Made by a program: the position numbers and the translations under genes. A DNA stretch of 41,962 nt from Candidatus Subteraquimicrobium carltonvillense (GTDB lineage Bacteria; Actinomycetota; Aquicultoria; Subteraquimicrobiales; Subteraquimicrobiaceae), in the NCBI GenBank assembly GCA_002339355.1, contig DDKQ01000086.1:1-41962 (forward strand), given 5' to 3'. Positions 1 to 8,108 of this stretch are shown here, piece after piece. Below the pieces are notes generated by a model, which saw only the letters and a list, made by a program, of their open reading frames with translations, was not told the DNA's origin and did not search any database. How positions within the stretch are numbered: the stretch's first letter is position 1; the number at the start of each line of letters is the position of its first letter.

Positions 1-843
1 CTCTTTCTCCTCGTTTTATCGGGGCTGTGTTGCGAGCGGATCAAAACTGCGAGGAAAAAACCGACCATTAAGATTCAACGCCGGATTGAGGTTTCTCTAG
101 ACTCATATTCCAAAGAGCCCGTGCGTATCTTGCTTCTGGGAAGCGATTCTCGCACTGAAAGTATAGTTGGACGTAGCGATGCTATAATTCTAGTTCAAAT
201 CAATCCCTCAACTCAATCGACCACTCTCATATCCTTTCCCAGAGATTCCAGAGTTTATATTCCCGGGAGGGGCTATGGGAAGATTAATTCAGCCATGGCC
301 TTTGGTGGACCCGAGCTTACGGTCCGCGCCGTCGAAAACTACAGTGGATTACAGATTCATTATTACATGGTCACCACCTTTAATGGTTTCATGAGAATGA
401 TCCAAAGTTTAGGGGGTGTTCAAATTACCTTGGACAAACCCTTATATGACAGATGGGCAGGGGCAAATCTTCCTGCCGGTCCTCAAAGACTCGATCCCGG
501 TCAAGCCCTGGCCTACTGCCGAGCGAGACATATCCCCGGTGGTGACCTAGGGCGAGCAGCTCATCAGCAGCATCTGCTGGTAGCAATCTTTGAACAAGAA
601 AGGCACAAGAATTCCCCCTTTGATCTGTTAAATTGGTTGCCCATAGTCACCAGCAATTGTGAAACTAATTTATCGAATAAGGAGATGTTCCAGCTCGCAA
701 GATTGGTGGTCTCAGTAAAAAGGGAAAACATCGAGACCATCGTCCTTCCGGGACGCACCGGCTCTGTGGGACGAGCAAGCTATGTTTTCCTAGACCAGGG
801 TGTTGCTGGTCGGATTTTCCAAAAGCTTAAGAGCGGTCAATAG
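1..843 (+). CDS. LytR-CpsA-Psr (LCP) family cell-wall glycopolymer ligase, 5' partial
   Basis: LCP enzymes attach teichoic acid-like or arabinogalactan-like polymers from a lipid carrier to peptidoglycan, acting outside the membrane. The reading frame is open to the left edge of the window, where it encodes a hydrophobic run (LFLLVLSGLCC) that looks like the end of a membrane anchor. The gene therefore starts upstream and the GTG at 121 is not the real start. The LCP core follows: ILLLGSDSR, DAIILVQINP, ISFPRDSRV, YGKINSAMAFGG, and the later ALAYCRARHIPGGDLGR block with the conserved arginines that bind the polyprenyl pyrophosphate. The domain is complete at its 3' end; no LytR_C extension is present. 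Family assignment is firm; the polymer transferred is unknown. Confidence 0.9.
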   Translation, partial: LFLLVLSGLCCERIKTARKKPTIKIQRRIEVSLDSYSKEPVRILLLGSDSRTESIVGRSDAIILVQINPSTQSTTLISFPRDSRVYIPGRGYGKINSAMAFGGPELTVRAVENYSGLQIHYYMVTTFNGFMRMIQSLGGVQITLDKPLYDRWAGANLPAGPQRLDPGQALAYCRARHIPGGDLGRAAHQQHLLVAIFEQERHKNSPFDLLNWLPIVTSNCETNLSNKEMFQLARLVVSVKRENIETIVLPGRTGSVGRASYVFLDQGVAGRIFQKLKSGQ

Positions 844-940
844 TCGCCCGGATGGCTATATGGCTCGTCTGAGGTGCCTGCAGAGGCGATGGTCTGGTGG
901 CTTTGTAAATTCAATTTGCTATGGGAGCTGGAGAGAGGTT

Positions 941-1204
941 ATGCCCAAAAGGAGAAGGAAGGAAGTTGAGCTTGTGGTGATTTACACGGCTCCAAGTGAG
1001 GTGGCAGCTGTGATGATAAGGGGGCTTTTGGAGTGTCAGGGCATTCCCGTCATGGTTCGCTCGTTTCAAATTCCCTGGTACGATGATATCGGCACCATAA
1101 TGGCTGGAGCTTGGGGAGAAATTCTCGTACCTGAAAAGTATGCTCAGAAAGGTCGCCGAATCATTAAAGAATACTTAAAGAGCGTACAGCATAAGGATGA
1201 TTGA
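941..1204 (+). CDS. DUF2007-like small protein (putative signal-transducing protein)
   Basis: A protein of about 87 residues starting at the ATG at 941, which has a GAGAGAGG ribosome site just upstream. The same frame is open further back to 800, but that stretch overlaps the LCP gene and has no comparable site. It reads VELVVIYTAPSEVAAVMIRG, then LLECQGIPVMVRSFQIP, and ends with WGEILVPEKYAQKGRRII. That pattern (an early 'VxVYtA.. ..A..ikglLes.GIpv', then 'eilVpee..e.A..il') is the DUF2007 ferredoxin-like fold. Its function is not established. It lies about 100 nt after the LCP gene on the same strand and may be cotranscribed. Confidence 0.65.
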   Translation: MPKRRRKEVELVVIYTAPSEVAAVMIRGLLECQGIPVMVRSFQIPWYDDIGTIMAGAWGEILVPEKYAQKGRRIIKEYLKSVQHKDD

Positions 1205-1412
1205 CTCCTTTGCTTTTCGAACATACGTTTGATATTATTATAAGCGGTTATATTTTAAAACTGTAGCCCAGACATAATTCACGCTTAATAATTTGATAAG
1301 AGTATCCTGGAGGGCGCATCTTAAGAGAACCGTTAAGTCTGTCCTCCGGCAGGCGGGCGAGCAAGGCTTGAACAGCAGCGGCAACGGCCCCGACCCCGAA
1401 CTAGGAGTATTT

Positions 1413-2186
1413 ATGAAGATAAGCTATTTCAAATTGGCAACTTTTCAGCAATGTCCCCTCAAATACCGCTTTCTCTACGTGGATTGGTTGGGAAAGCAGT
1501 ACAGAAAACCTCGTCCCCCTATGAGTATGGGGGAAAGTATTCACCGTGCCCTTCGCGATTTTTTCAGGATTTCAAATCCAGAGGACAGAAGCCTTGAAAA
1601 GTTTCATTATTTATTGCGCAAGAATTGGATTAGAGAGGGCTTCGGCAATCGAGATGAGGAAAGGATTTGGGGAAAGAAGGCTTTGAAAATTTTGGAGCGG
1701 TTTTATCGCTCCAACGATTGTAGAGTCCAGCCCCTATTTACAGAACTTAATTTCGAAGTCAAGATAGAGGATCTAATCTTCGTGGGAGTTGTAGATCGAA
1801 TTGATAGGCTGGATAATGGAATCTTCCAGGTAATCGAGTATAAGACCGGCGCTAAGTCCATGACCTCGGAGGAAGCCGATGGAGATATCCAACTGACCTT
1901 TTATAATTTAGCCATTAGAGAAAAATATCACTTTGAACCAATTAAACTGACCATCTATTTTCTCCAGTCGAACAAGCAAATCGATACCTTCAGGACGGAT
2001 GAGCAACTTCAAGAGGGTCTAAGAGAGATTGCAAATATCGTGGGGAAAATCAAGGGTACTCGGGAGTTTGAGCCTCAAAGGAATCAATTTTGTCCCTGGT
2101 GCGATTTCTTGGAGATATGTCCCATCAGAGGTGAAATACGGATACCCATAAAGGAAACGGCGTATCCCGAAGATATTCCATTTTAA
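1413..2186 (+). CDS. PD-(D/E)XK superfamily nuclease, RecB/Cas4-like with probable 4Fe-4S cluster
   Basis: A 257-residue single-domain nuclease. The start at 1413 is chosen because AGGAG lies 6 nt upstream and the protein then opens MKISYFKLATFQQCPLKYRF, the standard beginning of this family. Catalytic residues are visible: His44 (GESIHRAL), Asp128 in GVVDRIDRLD, and Glu142-x-Lys144 in IEYKTG. Cys14 together with Cys227, Cys230 and Cys236 (FCPWCDFLEICP) matches the Fe-S cluster ligands of AddB and Cas4. No cas genes or helicase partner are nearby, so a CRISPR role is not supported; DNA repair or end processing is the likelier inference. Stand-alone members of this type are common in anaerobes. 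Confidence 0.85.
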   Translation: MKISYFKLATFQQCPLKYRFLYVDWLGKQYRKPRPPMSMGESIHRALRDFFRISNPEDRSLEKFHYLLRKNWIREGFGNRDEERIWGKKALKILERFYRSNDCRVQPLFTELNFEVKIEDLIFVGVVDRIDRLDNGIFQVIEYKTGAKSMTSEEADGDIQLTFYNLAIREKYHFEPIKLTIYFLQSNKQIDTFRTDEQLQEGLREIANIVGKIKGTREFEPQRNQFCPWCDFLEICPIRGEIRIPIKETAYPEDIPF

Positions 2187-2271
2187 CTTCCCTTTGTCAT
2201 GGGACATGAGGGACTGTTGACAAACTAATTTTGGATTATAAATCTATGCTACGATTTGCACTCTAAACCAG

Positions 2272-2305
2272 GTTATTTTCGCATTTGCGCAAGTACGAAA
2301 ATAAC
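2272..2305. repeat. Inverted repeat between convergent genes, possible terminator
   Basis: A perfect 10-bp inverted repeat (GTTATTTTCG at 2272-2281, complement at 2296-2305) encloses a 14-nt loop holding the small palindrome TTGCGCAA. It lies between the nuclease gene and the oppositely oriented DUF362 gene, where a bidirectional terminator would be expected. The stem is AT-rich and has no clear T-tract, so the terminator role is tentative. Confidence 0.4.
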
Positions 2306-2391
2306 AATTGACTTTAAAATACAGGGTTAATCAGCAGTTCCATGAGTCATGGGTCAAATAGGATCCTTGACATATTTTGGCTTTAGCTTCA

Positions 2392-3486
2392 CTAATGCAG
2401 AGCATGATCGGTAATCCTCTCTATGTCTGCAATCGATTCCCATTTGAATTTAAGCTCACTAGCATCGGGGATTCCTAACTCGAGTTCCATCGCCCTTCTA
2501 ATTTGTGGCTGATCCCACACGCTTCTTTTTTCAATTCTTGAGGTGGTGCCCAGGGTTTTTAAAAGGGCCAATCCCACAACATCCGCAGCTACTCTATCCC
2601 TTGTAGCCACAATGATCCGTGGCTCTTTTATTCTTCCCCTCGCCGGTCCCCCGGTCACAAAAACCCTGCTCGCATCCATAACTATGAAACTGGGTTTAAA
2701 GGCCAGATTTAAATCCGCGATCATCTCCTGAAGATGAGGTGAAGCGTGCATCACCCTTCGATCATGAGGTGAGATAAGTCCAACAAAATTTTTAAGAGAC
2801 ATGGAGAAAACCGCGGCTTCATGGGTCTTTACCACCGGCAGATTAATGATGTGATCTACCTCTTGAGCAAGTCTGGGAATGGTGAATCCCTCTTTCCAGT
2901 GAGTCGCACCTTCCAGTCTTATATGAATCCATTCGGTGTTCTCAAGAGCTATCACCTCTGCTCCCGCCTCCCGAGCCGCTCTTTCAATCCCAACTCGGCG
3001 CATGTTATACATGGTATTAGACCAAGGACCGTAAATGCTGGATCTATCGGCTACAATTACCCTTCCCGCACCAGCCTCAAAAGCCATCTTCACTACTTCT
3101 TTTACCACCTCGGGATTTGTAGTTCCAGGATGGGGATCATACGAATTTGCATTGACCTTAACCAGAATGGTTTCACCGGATTTGATGAACCCAAAACCAC
3201 CGGCGAGTTCAACGGCTCTTCTCGTGGATTGAGGCATGGTTGCTTCATGGGCCAAAGCAACGAGACCTCGTTCCTCGATAACCTCTTGTTTTTTTGGAAC
3301 TTCTTCCTCAGAAATCTTTGGTATCTCCTTTTCCCATCTCCTGACCTCAGCTGGTTTTTCTCGCTTCTCCTTGACCACTGCCTTTTCCTTCAAACCATGC
3401 TTTGCACATCCAAAGATGGTGATGATACTCAGAACAGTTGCTCCAAACATTAAAGACTTGGGATTTTTCTTTGGTTTTTTGCTCAC
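2392..3486 (-). CDS. DUF362 domain lipoprotein
   Basis: A 364-residue exported protein starting at a GTG (3486) preceded by AGAGGTGAG. Residues 1-27 form a lipoprotein signal: a lysine-rich start, a hydrophobic stretch (LMFGATVLSIITIFGC) and the lipobox FGC with Cys27. A charged linker follows, then the DUF362 domain from about residue 85: VKVNANSYDPHPGTTNPEVV, AGAGRVIVADRSS, INLPVVKTHEAAVFSMSLKN, and FIVMDASRVFVTGGPARG. DUF362 members are often linked to iron-sulfur or metal-centre proteins, but their reaction is not established. No ferredoxin-type cysteine motif is visible here. It is divergent from the M23 peptidase gene. Confidence 0.85.
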   Translation of the reverse strand: MSKKPKKNPKSLMFGATVLSIITIFGCAKHGLKEKAVVKEKREKPAEVRRWEKEIPKISEEEVPKKQEVIEERGLVALAHEATMPQSTRRAVELAGGFGFIKSGETILVKVNANSYDPHPGTTNPEVVKEVVKMAFEAGAGRVIVADRSSIYGPWSNTMYNMRRVGIERAAREAGAEVIALENTEWIHIRLEGATHWKEGFTIPRLAQEVDHIINLPVVKTHEAAVFSMSLKNFVGLISPHDRRVMHASPHLQEMIADLNLAFKPSFIVMDASRVFVTGGPARGRIKEPRIIVATRDRVAADVVGLALLKTLGTTSRIEKRSVWDQPQIRRAMELELGIPDASELKFKWESIADIERITDHALH

Positions 3487-3598
3487 GATCTCACCTCTTT
3501 TGCTTCATACAAATAGTTTATCCCCATCATAATGAGAGTGCAAAGCAAGAGAGGTGGATTTGGTAAGAGTATTTTAGGTTGACATTTTTTGCTCTTTT

Positions 3599-4705
3599 AT
3601 GATATTAAAAGGAGAGTCTGGCTTTTGGATACTCCTGGGGGCGATAGAAATCGAATCAAGGGATCTTCCCATCTTTAGAATCTTTCAAATTGTTTCCCTC
3701 TTTTTGATCCTCTCCCTCATTGTCCCCACAACCTCCACTGCTTCCCCCGTAAAAAAGAAAAGGTTACCAGCATCCCAGATTAGAAATCAAATCTATAACC
3801 TGAACAAGAAATTAAATAAACTGGCAATGGAGTATAATTCCGCCCAGATAAAATTGGCTAGAATTAATGCCGATATCGAGAAAACCACAGCAAAATTGGA
3901 AGCCGCCAAAAAAGAACTTGAGCACCGCCAGGTTATTTTGAATCAAAGGATCAACTTCCTTTATCGCCATGGTCATGTTGAATTTCTGGATGTATTATTC
4001 GGATCCAAAACATTTTCTGAATTTCTATTGCGCTTCGATTTGATGCAGGCAATTGGTGAACAAGATGTAAATAATCTCGATGAAATTAAACGAAACCTGG
4101 CTGAGATTGAAGGGATGAAGAATGAACTCACCGCCCAAAGTACTCGACAAAGAGTACTCGTGAAATCGCTTAAGATAAAGCAGTGTGAGATGGAGAAAGA
4201 ATTAGCCAAACAAAAGTCTTTATTTTCGAGAACTCAAGCTCAATTGATTCGACTGCAAAGGAATCGACACAGACCTCGAAAATTTGTAGCCGCTGCCCGT
4301 TCACAAAGATATCGTATAGGGGGGTTTCATTTTCCCGTAGCGGGACCCCATGCCTATTGTAATTCTTGGGGAGCTCCTAGAAGAGGACACCGCCACCAGG
4401 GTTGTGATATCTTTGCCCTACGTGGCACCCCCTGCGTGGCTTGTGTCAGTGGTACCGTGAGTACAAGCTATAGTGGGGGTGGTGGTAAAACCATTTATCT
4501 CTATGGAGATGATGGCAATACCTACTGTTATATGCATCTCAGCGGTTATGCTGTAACAGGAGGTCGCGTTGAAGCCGGTCAAACGATTGGTTACGTGGGG
4601 AATACTGGAAATGCAAGAGGTGGATCATCTCATCTTCACTTCGAATTCCACCCAGGCGGGGGAAGAGCCGTCAATCCTTATCCCATATTGAAAACTTCCG
4701 AATAG
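3599..4705 (+). CDS. M23 family peptidoglycan endopeptidase with N-terminal coiled coil
   Basis: A secreted EnvC/NlpD-like murein hydrolase or hydrolase activator. Numbered from 3599, residues about 27-49 are a signal peptide (IFQIVSLFLILSLIVPTTST) and about 60-215 a lysine/glutamate-rich coiled coil. Residues 240-368 are the zinc metallopeptidase (lysostaphin-type) domain, with His266-x3-Asp270 (HQGCD) and His345-x-His347 (HLHFE). All zinc ligands are present, so it is predicted catalytically active. The start is uncertain: residues before the signal peptide look untranslated, a TTGACA box at 3579-3584 would start transcription downstream of 3599, and no ATG/GTG/TTG in frame fits better. The true start may be a non-canonical codon nearer 3670. 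Confidence 0.85.
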   Translation: MILKGESGFWILLGAIEIESRDLPIFRIFQIVSLFLILSLIVPTTSTASPVKKKRLPASQIRNQIYNLNKKLNKLAMEYNSAQIKLARINADIEKTTAKLEAAKKELEHRQVILNQRINFLYRHGHVEFLDVLFGSKTFSEFLLRFDLMQAIGEQDVNNLDEIKRNLAEIEGMKNELTAQSTRQRVLVKSLKIKQCEMEKELAKQKSLFSRTQAQLIRLQRNRHRPRKFVAAARSQRYRIGGFHFPVAGPHAYCNSWGAPRRGHRHQGCDIFALRGTPCVACVSGTVSTSYSGGGGKTIYLYGDDGNTYCYMHLSGYAVTGGRVEAGQTIGYVGNTGNARGGSSHLHFEFHPGGGRAVNPYPILKTSE

Positions 4706-4735
4706 TTTTGAGTGAGATTTTACCTCTTATCTATT

Positions 4736-5233
4736 TTACTGCAAAAGTCCTCTTGTTAGTCCCTCCCGACAGTAACCGAGGTCAAACCATTCACAACCCC
4801 CACACATCCGCTCCAAATCCTTCTCATCGATCTTCCTTTGAATCAACGGAAGCAGAGCCTTTACCGATATAGTAGATCCAGGCTTCAACCCTAAGCAACT
4901 TAATACCTCACCGTCCAATTCCCTCACTTTCTTTTCACACGAAAACCCATCTTTGACGCATTTATTACCAAGCTTATGAGGACAAGCGAAGCAGAGGATG
5001 TCGCATTCATTTGTGAGTTCGATTAATAAGTTTTCATTCGCCTTAATGATTTGAATCGTTCTCCTCAGAGTATCAACGAATGCAGAGGTGTAACCCAATC
5101 CCCGAAACCCATGGATGCACAGCAGATGATGTGCTCGAAGTTTCAAGGTCAATCCCTCCCAACCACTCTTTAATCCTGTATTTGCCCATAGCTTACGCGC
5201 GAAGAAATCAGGAATTAATTTACTAATATCCAT
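4736..5233 (-). CDS. DUF1284 domain cysteine-rich protein
   Basis: A 165-residue protein. The ATG at 5233 is preferred (AAAGGA 10 nt upstream) over an in-frame ATG at 5272 that would bury 50 nt in purM. The core motif LRAHHLLCIHGFRGLGY is diagnostic of DUF1284 (COG3543). Cysteine clusters follow: CDILCFACPHKLGNKC, then MCGGCEWFDLGYC near the C-terminus, suggesting an iron-sulfur or zinc site. Function is unknown. It overlaps the 3' end of purM by 11 nt, so the two are almost certainly cotranscribed, and it converges on the M23 gene with only 30 nt between the stops. Confidence 0.75.
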   Translation of the reverse strand: MDISKLIPDFFARKLWANTGLKSGWEGLTLKLRAHHLLCIHGFRGLGYTSAFVDTLRRTIQIIKANENLLIELTNECDILCFACPHKLGNKCVKDGFSCEKKVRELDGEVLSCLGLKPGSTISVKALLPLIQRKIDEKDLERMCGGCEWFDLGYCREGLTRGLLQ

Positions 5234-6344
5234 AGAATCTATTTCCTTTGCTCGTGAGTTTTCTGGGTTCAATTATTATCCTTCTTTCCTTACCCCTTAC
5301 ACAACCAATTTGATGGCCCTTTATATCGTGTTTCTTTATAATCTCCAAAGCAGATGCCAGATCATCTGGTGCCATAACCAGGCAAAAACCGATGCCCATG
5401 TTATAAACCTTGTACATTTCTTCATCGGTTACGTTGCCCAGCTTTTTAATCAAAGAAAATATCGGTGGCGGTTCAGGTAGGTAATTTATTACATATCCTA
5501 CCTCCGAGACCACCCTAGTTAAATTGAGAAAGCCATCCCCCGTGATATGTATCAAGGCTCTCACGTTTAAATCCGAATTTAGAATTTCCATGACCTCGGG
5601 GACATAAATCCTGGTGGGTTCCAGAAGCTCCTCGCCAATGGTCCTTCCTAACTCATCGAAGTACTTGTTGACATCAAAACCCATCTTGTCAAAGAAAATT
5701 TGACGTGCCAGCGTTAAACCATTGCTGTGGATGCCGCTGCTTTCCAAACCCAGCACAATATCCCCCTCTTGGATATCCTGCCCCGTGATCACCTTATCGA
5801 GAGGGACAATGCCAACGCATGTACCCACCAAATCAAAGCCATAGGTTTCCCTCTTGCCCTTAATTAATTCCTTTAGTTGGGCTATCTCCCCGGCGGGAAT
5901 GGTTATCCTCGCCATTTGAGCCCCTCGATAAAGTCCTTTTCCAATCCCTTCCAGTAGATCAGGATGTGGTTCCTGAACTGCTATGTAATCCACCATGGAA
6001 ATCGGCTCTGCTCCTACGCAAAGGATGTCATTGACATTCATGGCTATGCAGTCAATTCCAATGGTGTCGTATTTGCCCATCATTTGTGCGATGAGAACCT
6101 TCGTCCCCACTCCATCGGTTGAAATGGCGATTCCCATATTCCATCCGATATCGATGACATTGGCAAAGTAACCCATCTTAAGTTTCGCCACTCCAACTTC
6201 CTTCCTCAATTGAAAGGTCTTCTTGATCCACTTCACTAGCTCTTCCAGGGCAACCTCCTCTCTGGCAGAATCGACGCCGGCCCGCGCATAGGTAAAGTGT
6301 TCAGATTTTCCTTTTCTTTTCGGTCTCTTACCCTTTAAATCCAT
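5223..6344 (-). CDS. purM: Phosphoribosylformylglycinamidine cyclo-ligase (AIR synthase)
   Basis: The PurM fold enzyme closes FGAM to aminoimidazole ribotide using ATP in purine synthesis. It is 373 residues, starting at the ATG at 6344 with GGAGG upstream. The family motifs are clear: YARAGVDSAREEVALEELV, STDGVGTKVLIAQ, TIGIDCIAMNVNDILCVGAEP, SSGIHSNGLTLAR, HITGDGFLNLTRV and YNMGIGFCLV. No other purine gene is nearby; the neighbour is a DUF1284 gene. It is slightly longer than typical PurM (about 345) because of a basic N-terminal tail. AIR is also the substrate of ThiC, encoded divergently 1.8 kb away, so the pairing is metabolically sensible. A PurM-related paralogue with another substrate cannot be excluded. 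Confidence 0.85.
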   Translation of the reverse strand: MDLKGKRPKRKGKSEHFTYARAGVDSAREEVALEELVKWIKKTFQLRKEVGVAKLKMGYFANVIDIGWNMGIAISTDGVGTKVLIAQMMGKYDTIGIDCIAMNVNDILCVGAEPISMVDYIAVQEPHPDLLEGIGKGLYRGAQMARITIPAGEIAQLKELIKGKRETYGFDLVGTCVGIVPLDKVITGQDIQEGDIVLGLESSGIHSNGLTLARQIFFDKMGFDVNKYFDELGRTIGEELLEPTRIYVPEVMEILNSDLNVRALIHITGDGFLNLTRVVSEVGYVINYLPEPPPIFSLIKKLGNVTDEEMYKVYNMGIGFCLVMAPDDLASALEIIKKHDIKGHQIGCVRGKERRIIIEPRKLTSKGNRFYGY

Positions 6345-6405
6345 CGAGTGCCTCCAAATCTGCGCTTATAAGTTAGCATATCAAGGGAGTGAAATAAATA
6401 TGCAT

Positions 6406-6435
6406 TTGCAAGGGGCATTGAACTTTGTGTATAAT
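6406..6435 (+). promoter_or_regulatory. Predicted sigma70-type promoter of the thiamine operon
   Basis: TTGCAA at 6406-6411 and a perfect TATAAT at 6430-6435 are separated by 18 nt. Transcription would start near 6442, just before the TPP aptamer, which is the expected arrangement. Confidence 0.65.
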
Positions 6436-6449
6436 CATGGAAACTTCAC

Positions 6450-6547
6450 AGATTTAGGGGAGCTCGTGTTACGGGCTGAGAGGTTCGATATCATTGAACG
6501 ACCCTTTGAACCTGCTCTGGGTAATGCCAGCGGAGGGATAATATCTT
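6450..6547 (+). ncRNA. TPP riboswitch (THI element) aptamer
   Basis: The conserved pyrimidine- and pyrophosphate-sensing segments are present in order: CGGGCTGAGAGG (6472-6483), ACCCTTTGAACCTG (6501-6514), and GGTAATGCCAGCGGAGGGA (6520-6538). A P1 helix can form between AGAT before the aptamer and ATCT after it. The aptamer lies between a promoter and an intrinsic terminator, upstream of thi4-thiE-thiC-thiL-thiD. Rising thiamine diphosphate should therefore shut the operon off at transcription. Confidence 0.95.
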
Positions 6548-6550
6548 TAT

Positions 6551-6582
6551 AACCGTATTTCCGCTGGAAATACGGTTTTTTT
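6551..6582 (+). terminator. Riboswitch-controlled intrinsic terminator
   Basis: A 12-bp perfect stem (AACCGTATTTCC at 6551-6562 with its complement at 6566-6577), a 3-nt loop and a T-run form a strong terminator. TCCGCTGG at 6560-6567, covering the loop, is exactly complementary to CCAGCGGA at 6527-6534 in the conserved core of the aptamer. This gives a simple switch: without ligand the two 8-mers can pair and break the terminator; with ligand the aptamer core is sequestered and the terminator forms. Confidence 0.9.
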
Positions 6583-6621
6583 ATCTCGATCTATTAAAAG
6601 CTTCTTTCAAAGGAGGTCGTC

Positions 6622-7449
6622 GTGGTAAAGGATCTTAGCACTCGGGAAGCCTTGGAAGAAACTGTGGTGACTAGAGCCATAATTGACGGATTCTGGAGTG
6701 ATTTTTCCAAACGTCTCGATTTGGATGTGGCCATTGCTGGGGCCGGTCCTGCCGGATTAACCGCAGCTCGATATTTGGCTCAAGAAAATTATAGAGTCGC
6801 AGTTTTTGAAAGAAATCTCTATGTTGGAGGAGGAATGTGGGGAGGAGGTATGCTTTTCCCAAAGATCGTGATACAGGAAAGGGCCAAACAGATTCTCGAT
6901 GGACTAGGAGTGAAGTTAGAACAGTATCCAGGCGGCTACTACACAGCCGACTCGGTGGAAACGGTTTCAAGATGTACAACTGCAACCATCGAGGCAGGAG
7001 CCAAGATATGGATAGGTATAAGCGTCGAGGATGTAATAATCCGTGAAGGGAACAGGGTTACCGGTGTGGTTATAAATTGGGGTGCCGTTGAAGCTGCACA
7101 TCTCCATGTCGATCCTCTGGCCGTAAAATCGAAACTCGTAATAGATGCCACGGGTCATGGGGCTGAGGTAGCTCGCGTTGTTTCTCAAAAAATCTCGGAG
7201 GCTAATTTTCCCACCCTTACGGGTAAGGTCATTGGAGAGAGTTGCATGTGGTCCGAAGCGGGTGAGAAAGAAGTTGTGGATAGAACATGTGAGATCTTTC
7301 CTGGTCTTATAGTTGCCGGTATGGCTGTAGCCACGGTCTTTGGTTCTCCACGGATGGGTGCCATATTTGGAGGGATGTTCCTTTCGGGAAGAAGAGCAGC
7401 CGACATAGCATCCTTCATTTTAAAAAGTAGATTTAAAGGTGAAGAATGA
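6622..7449 (+). CDS. thi4: Thi4-type thiazole synthase (sulfide-dependent, archaeal-like)
   Basis: Makes adenylated thiazole (the thiamine thiazole precursor) from NAD, glycine and a sulfur source. It is 275 residues, GTG start at 6622 with AAAGGAGG upstream. The N-terminal FAD/NAD-type Rossmann motif is VAIAGAGPAGLTAARYLA, followed by VFERNLYVGGGMWGGGM. The segment LHVDPLAVKSKLVIDATGHG places His162 where the yeast enzyme has its sacrificial cysteine. By analogy with Methanocaldococcus Thi4, this predicts a true catalyst using external sulfide rather than a suicide enzyme. It ends with GMAVATVFGSPRMGAIFGGM. It is the first gene after the TPP riboswitch, and ThiG/ThiS/ThiF are absent from the operon. 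Confidence 0.9.
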   Translation: MVKDLSTREALEETVVTRAIIDGFWSDFSKRLDLDVAIAGAGPAGLTAARYLAQENYRVAVFERNLYVGGGMWGGGMLFPKIVIQERAKQILDGLGVKLEQYPGGYYTADSVETVSRCTTATIEAGAKIWIGISVEDVIIREGNRVTGVVINWGAVEAAHLHVDPLAVKSKLVIDATGHGAEVARVVSQKISEANFPTLTGKVIGESCMWSEAGEKEVVDRTCEIFPGLIVAGMAVATVFGSPRMGAIFGGMFLSGRRAADIASFILKSRFKGEE

Positions 7450-7465
7450 TTCCAAAGAGGAGAAT

Positions 7466-8107
7466 ATGAATCTGTATCTCTACGTGATCACCACAGAAAT
7501 ACCGGGTCTAAGCCGGACACATATCGATGTCGCTCGAGATGCGATCGCAGGAGGAGCCACTGTAATCCAATTGCGGGAGAAGGACAGGTGCACGCGAGAT
7601 ATCCTGAGAATAGCAGCGGAGATTAAAAAGTTGACCCACCGGTCTGGGACTCTCTTCATAATCAATGATCGAATCGATATAGCTTTGGCCATCGATGCCG
7701 ATGGGGTGCACTTAGGTCAGGAGGATATGCCCCTCCTTTATGCTCGGAGAATCCTGGGGAAGGGAAAAATAATCGGCGTTTCTGTAGGTGGCATTGAAGA
7801 GGCAGTTCGAGCGGAAAGAGAGGGTGCAGATTACCTTGGAGTTGGCTCGATCTTTCTCACTCCGAGCAAAAGCGATGCCGGTCAGCCCGTGGGATTGGGT
7901 ACTTTATCTGAAATAAGGAGTTCCGTGAAAACTCCAATCGTTGCCATAGGTGGGATAACCCTGAATAACATCGAGGATGTGCTCAAAGCGGGAGCAGATG
8001 GAGTGGCGGTGATCTCTGCTGTGGCTTGTGCCACCGATGTGAAGAGAGCAACCTCAGAACTTCTAAGAAAGATCAGAGAGGTCAAAGCCAAGCTAAAGGA
8101 GGAGTAA
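7466..8107 (+). CDS. thiE: Thiamine-phosphate synthase
   Basis: Joins HMP pyrophosphate and thiazole phosphate to give thiamine monophosphate. It is 213 residues from the ATG at 7466, which has AGAGGAG upstream; an earlier in-frame ATG at 7439 overlaps thi4 and has no better site. TIM-barrel motifs are ATVIQLREKD, FIINDRIDIALAIDADGVHLGQED, GVGSIFLTPSKSDAG and PIVAIGGI. These supply the pyrophosphate- and magnesium-binding residues. It is second in the riboswitch operon, 16 nt after thi4 and 1 nt before thiC. Confidence 0.95.
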   Translation: MNLYLYVITTEIPGLSRTHIDVARDAIAGGATVIQLREKDRCTRDILRIAAEIKKLTHRSGTLFIINDRIDIALAIDADGVHLGQEDMPLLYARRILGKGKIIGVSVGGIEEAVRAEREGADYLGVGSIFLTPSKSDAGQPVGLGTLSEIRSSVKTPIVAIGGITLNNIEDVLKAGADGVAVISAVACATDVKRATSELLRKIREVKAKLKEE

Positions 8108-8108
8108 T

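Noticed and set aside
1341..1356. CCGGCAGGCGGGC upstream of the nuclease gene as another copy of the GC-rich palindrome
   Set aside because: Only one half resembles the family and no convincing hairpin forms; left as a possible fragment, not annotated.
1413..2186. Cas4-like nuclease as a sign of a CRISPR system
   Set aside because: The protein has the Cas4/AddB-type cysteines, but no cas1, cas2, effector gene or repeat-spacer array is present anywhere in the window.
2821..3453. 210-codon plus-strand open frame opposite the DUF362 gene
   Set aside because: It is antisense to a well-supported lipoprotein gene, has no recognisable domain and no ribosome site.
3570..3590. TTTAGGTTGACA resembles the left end of the structured element, suggesting a solo end
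   Set aside because: Only about 12 nt match and none of the other helices or the right module is present; it is more simply a -35 box.
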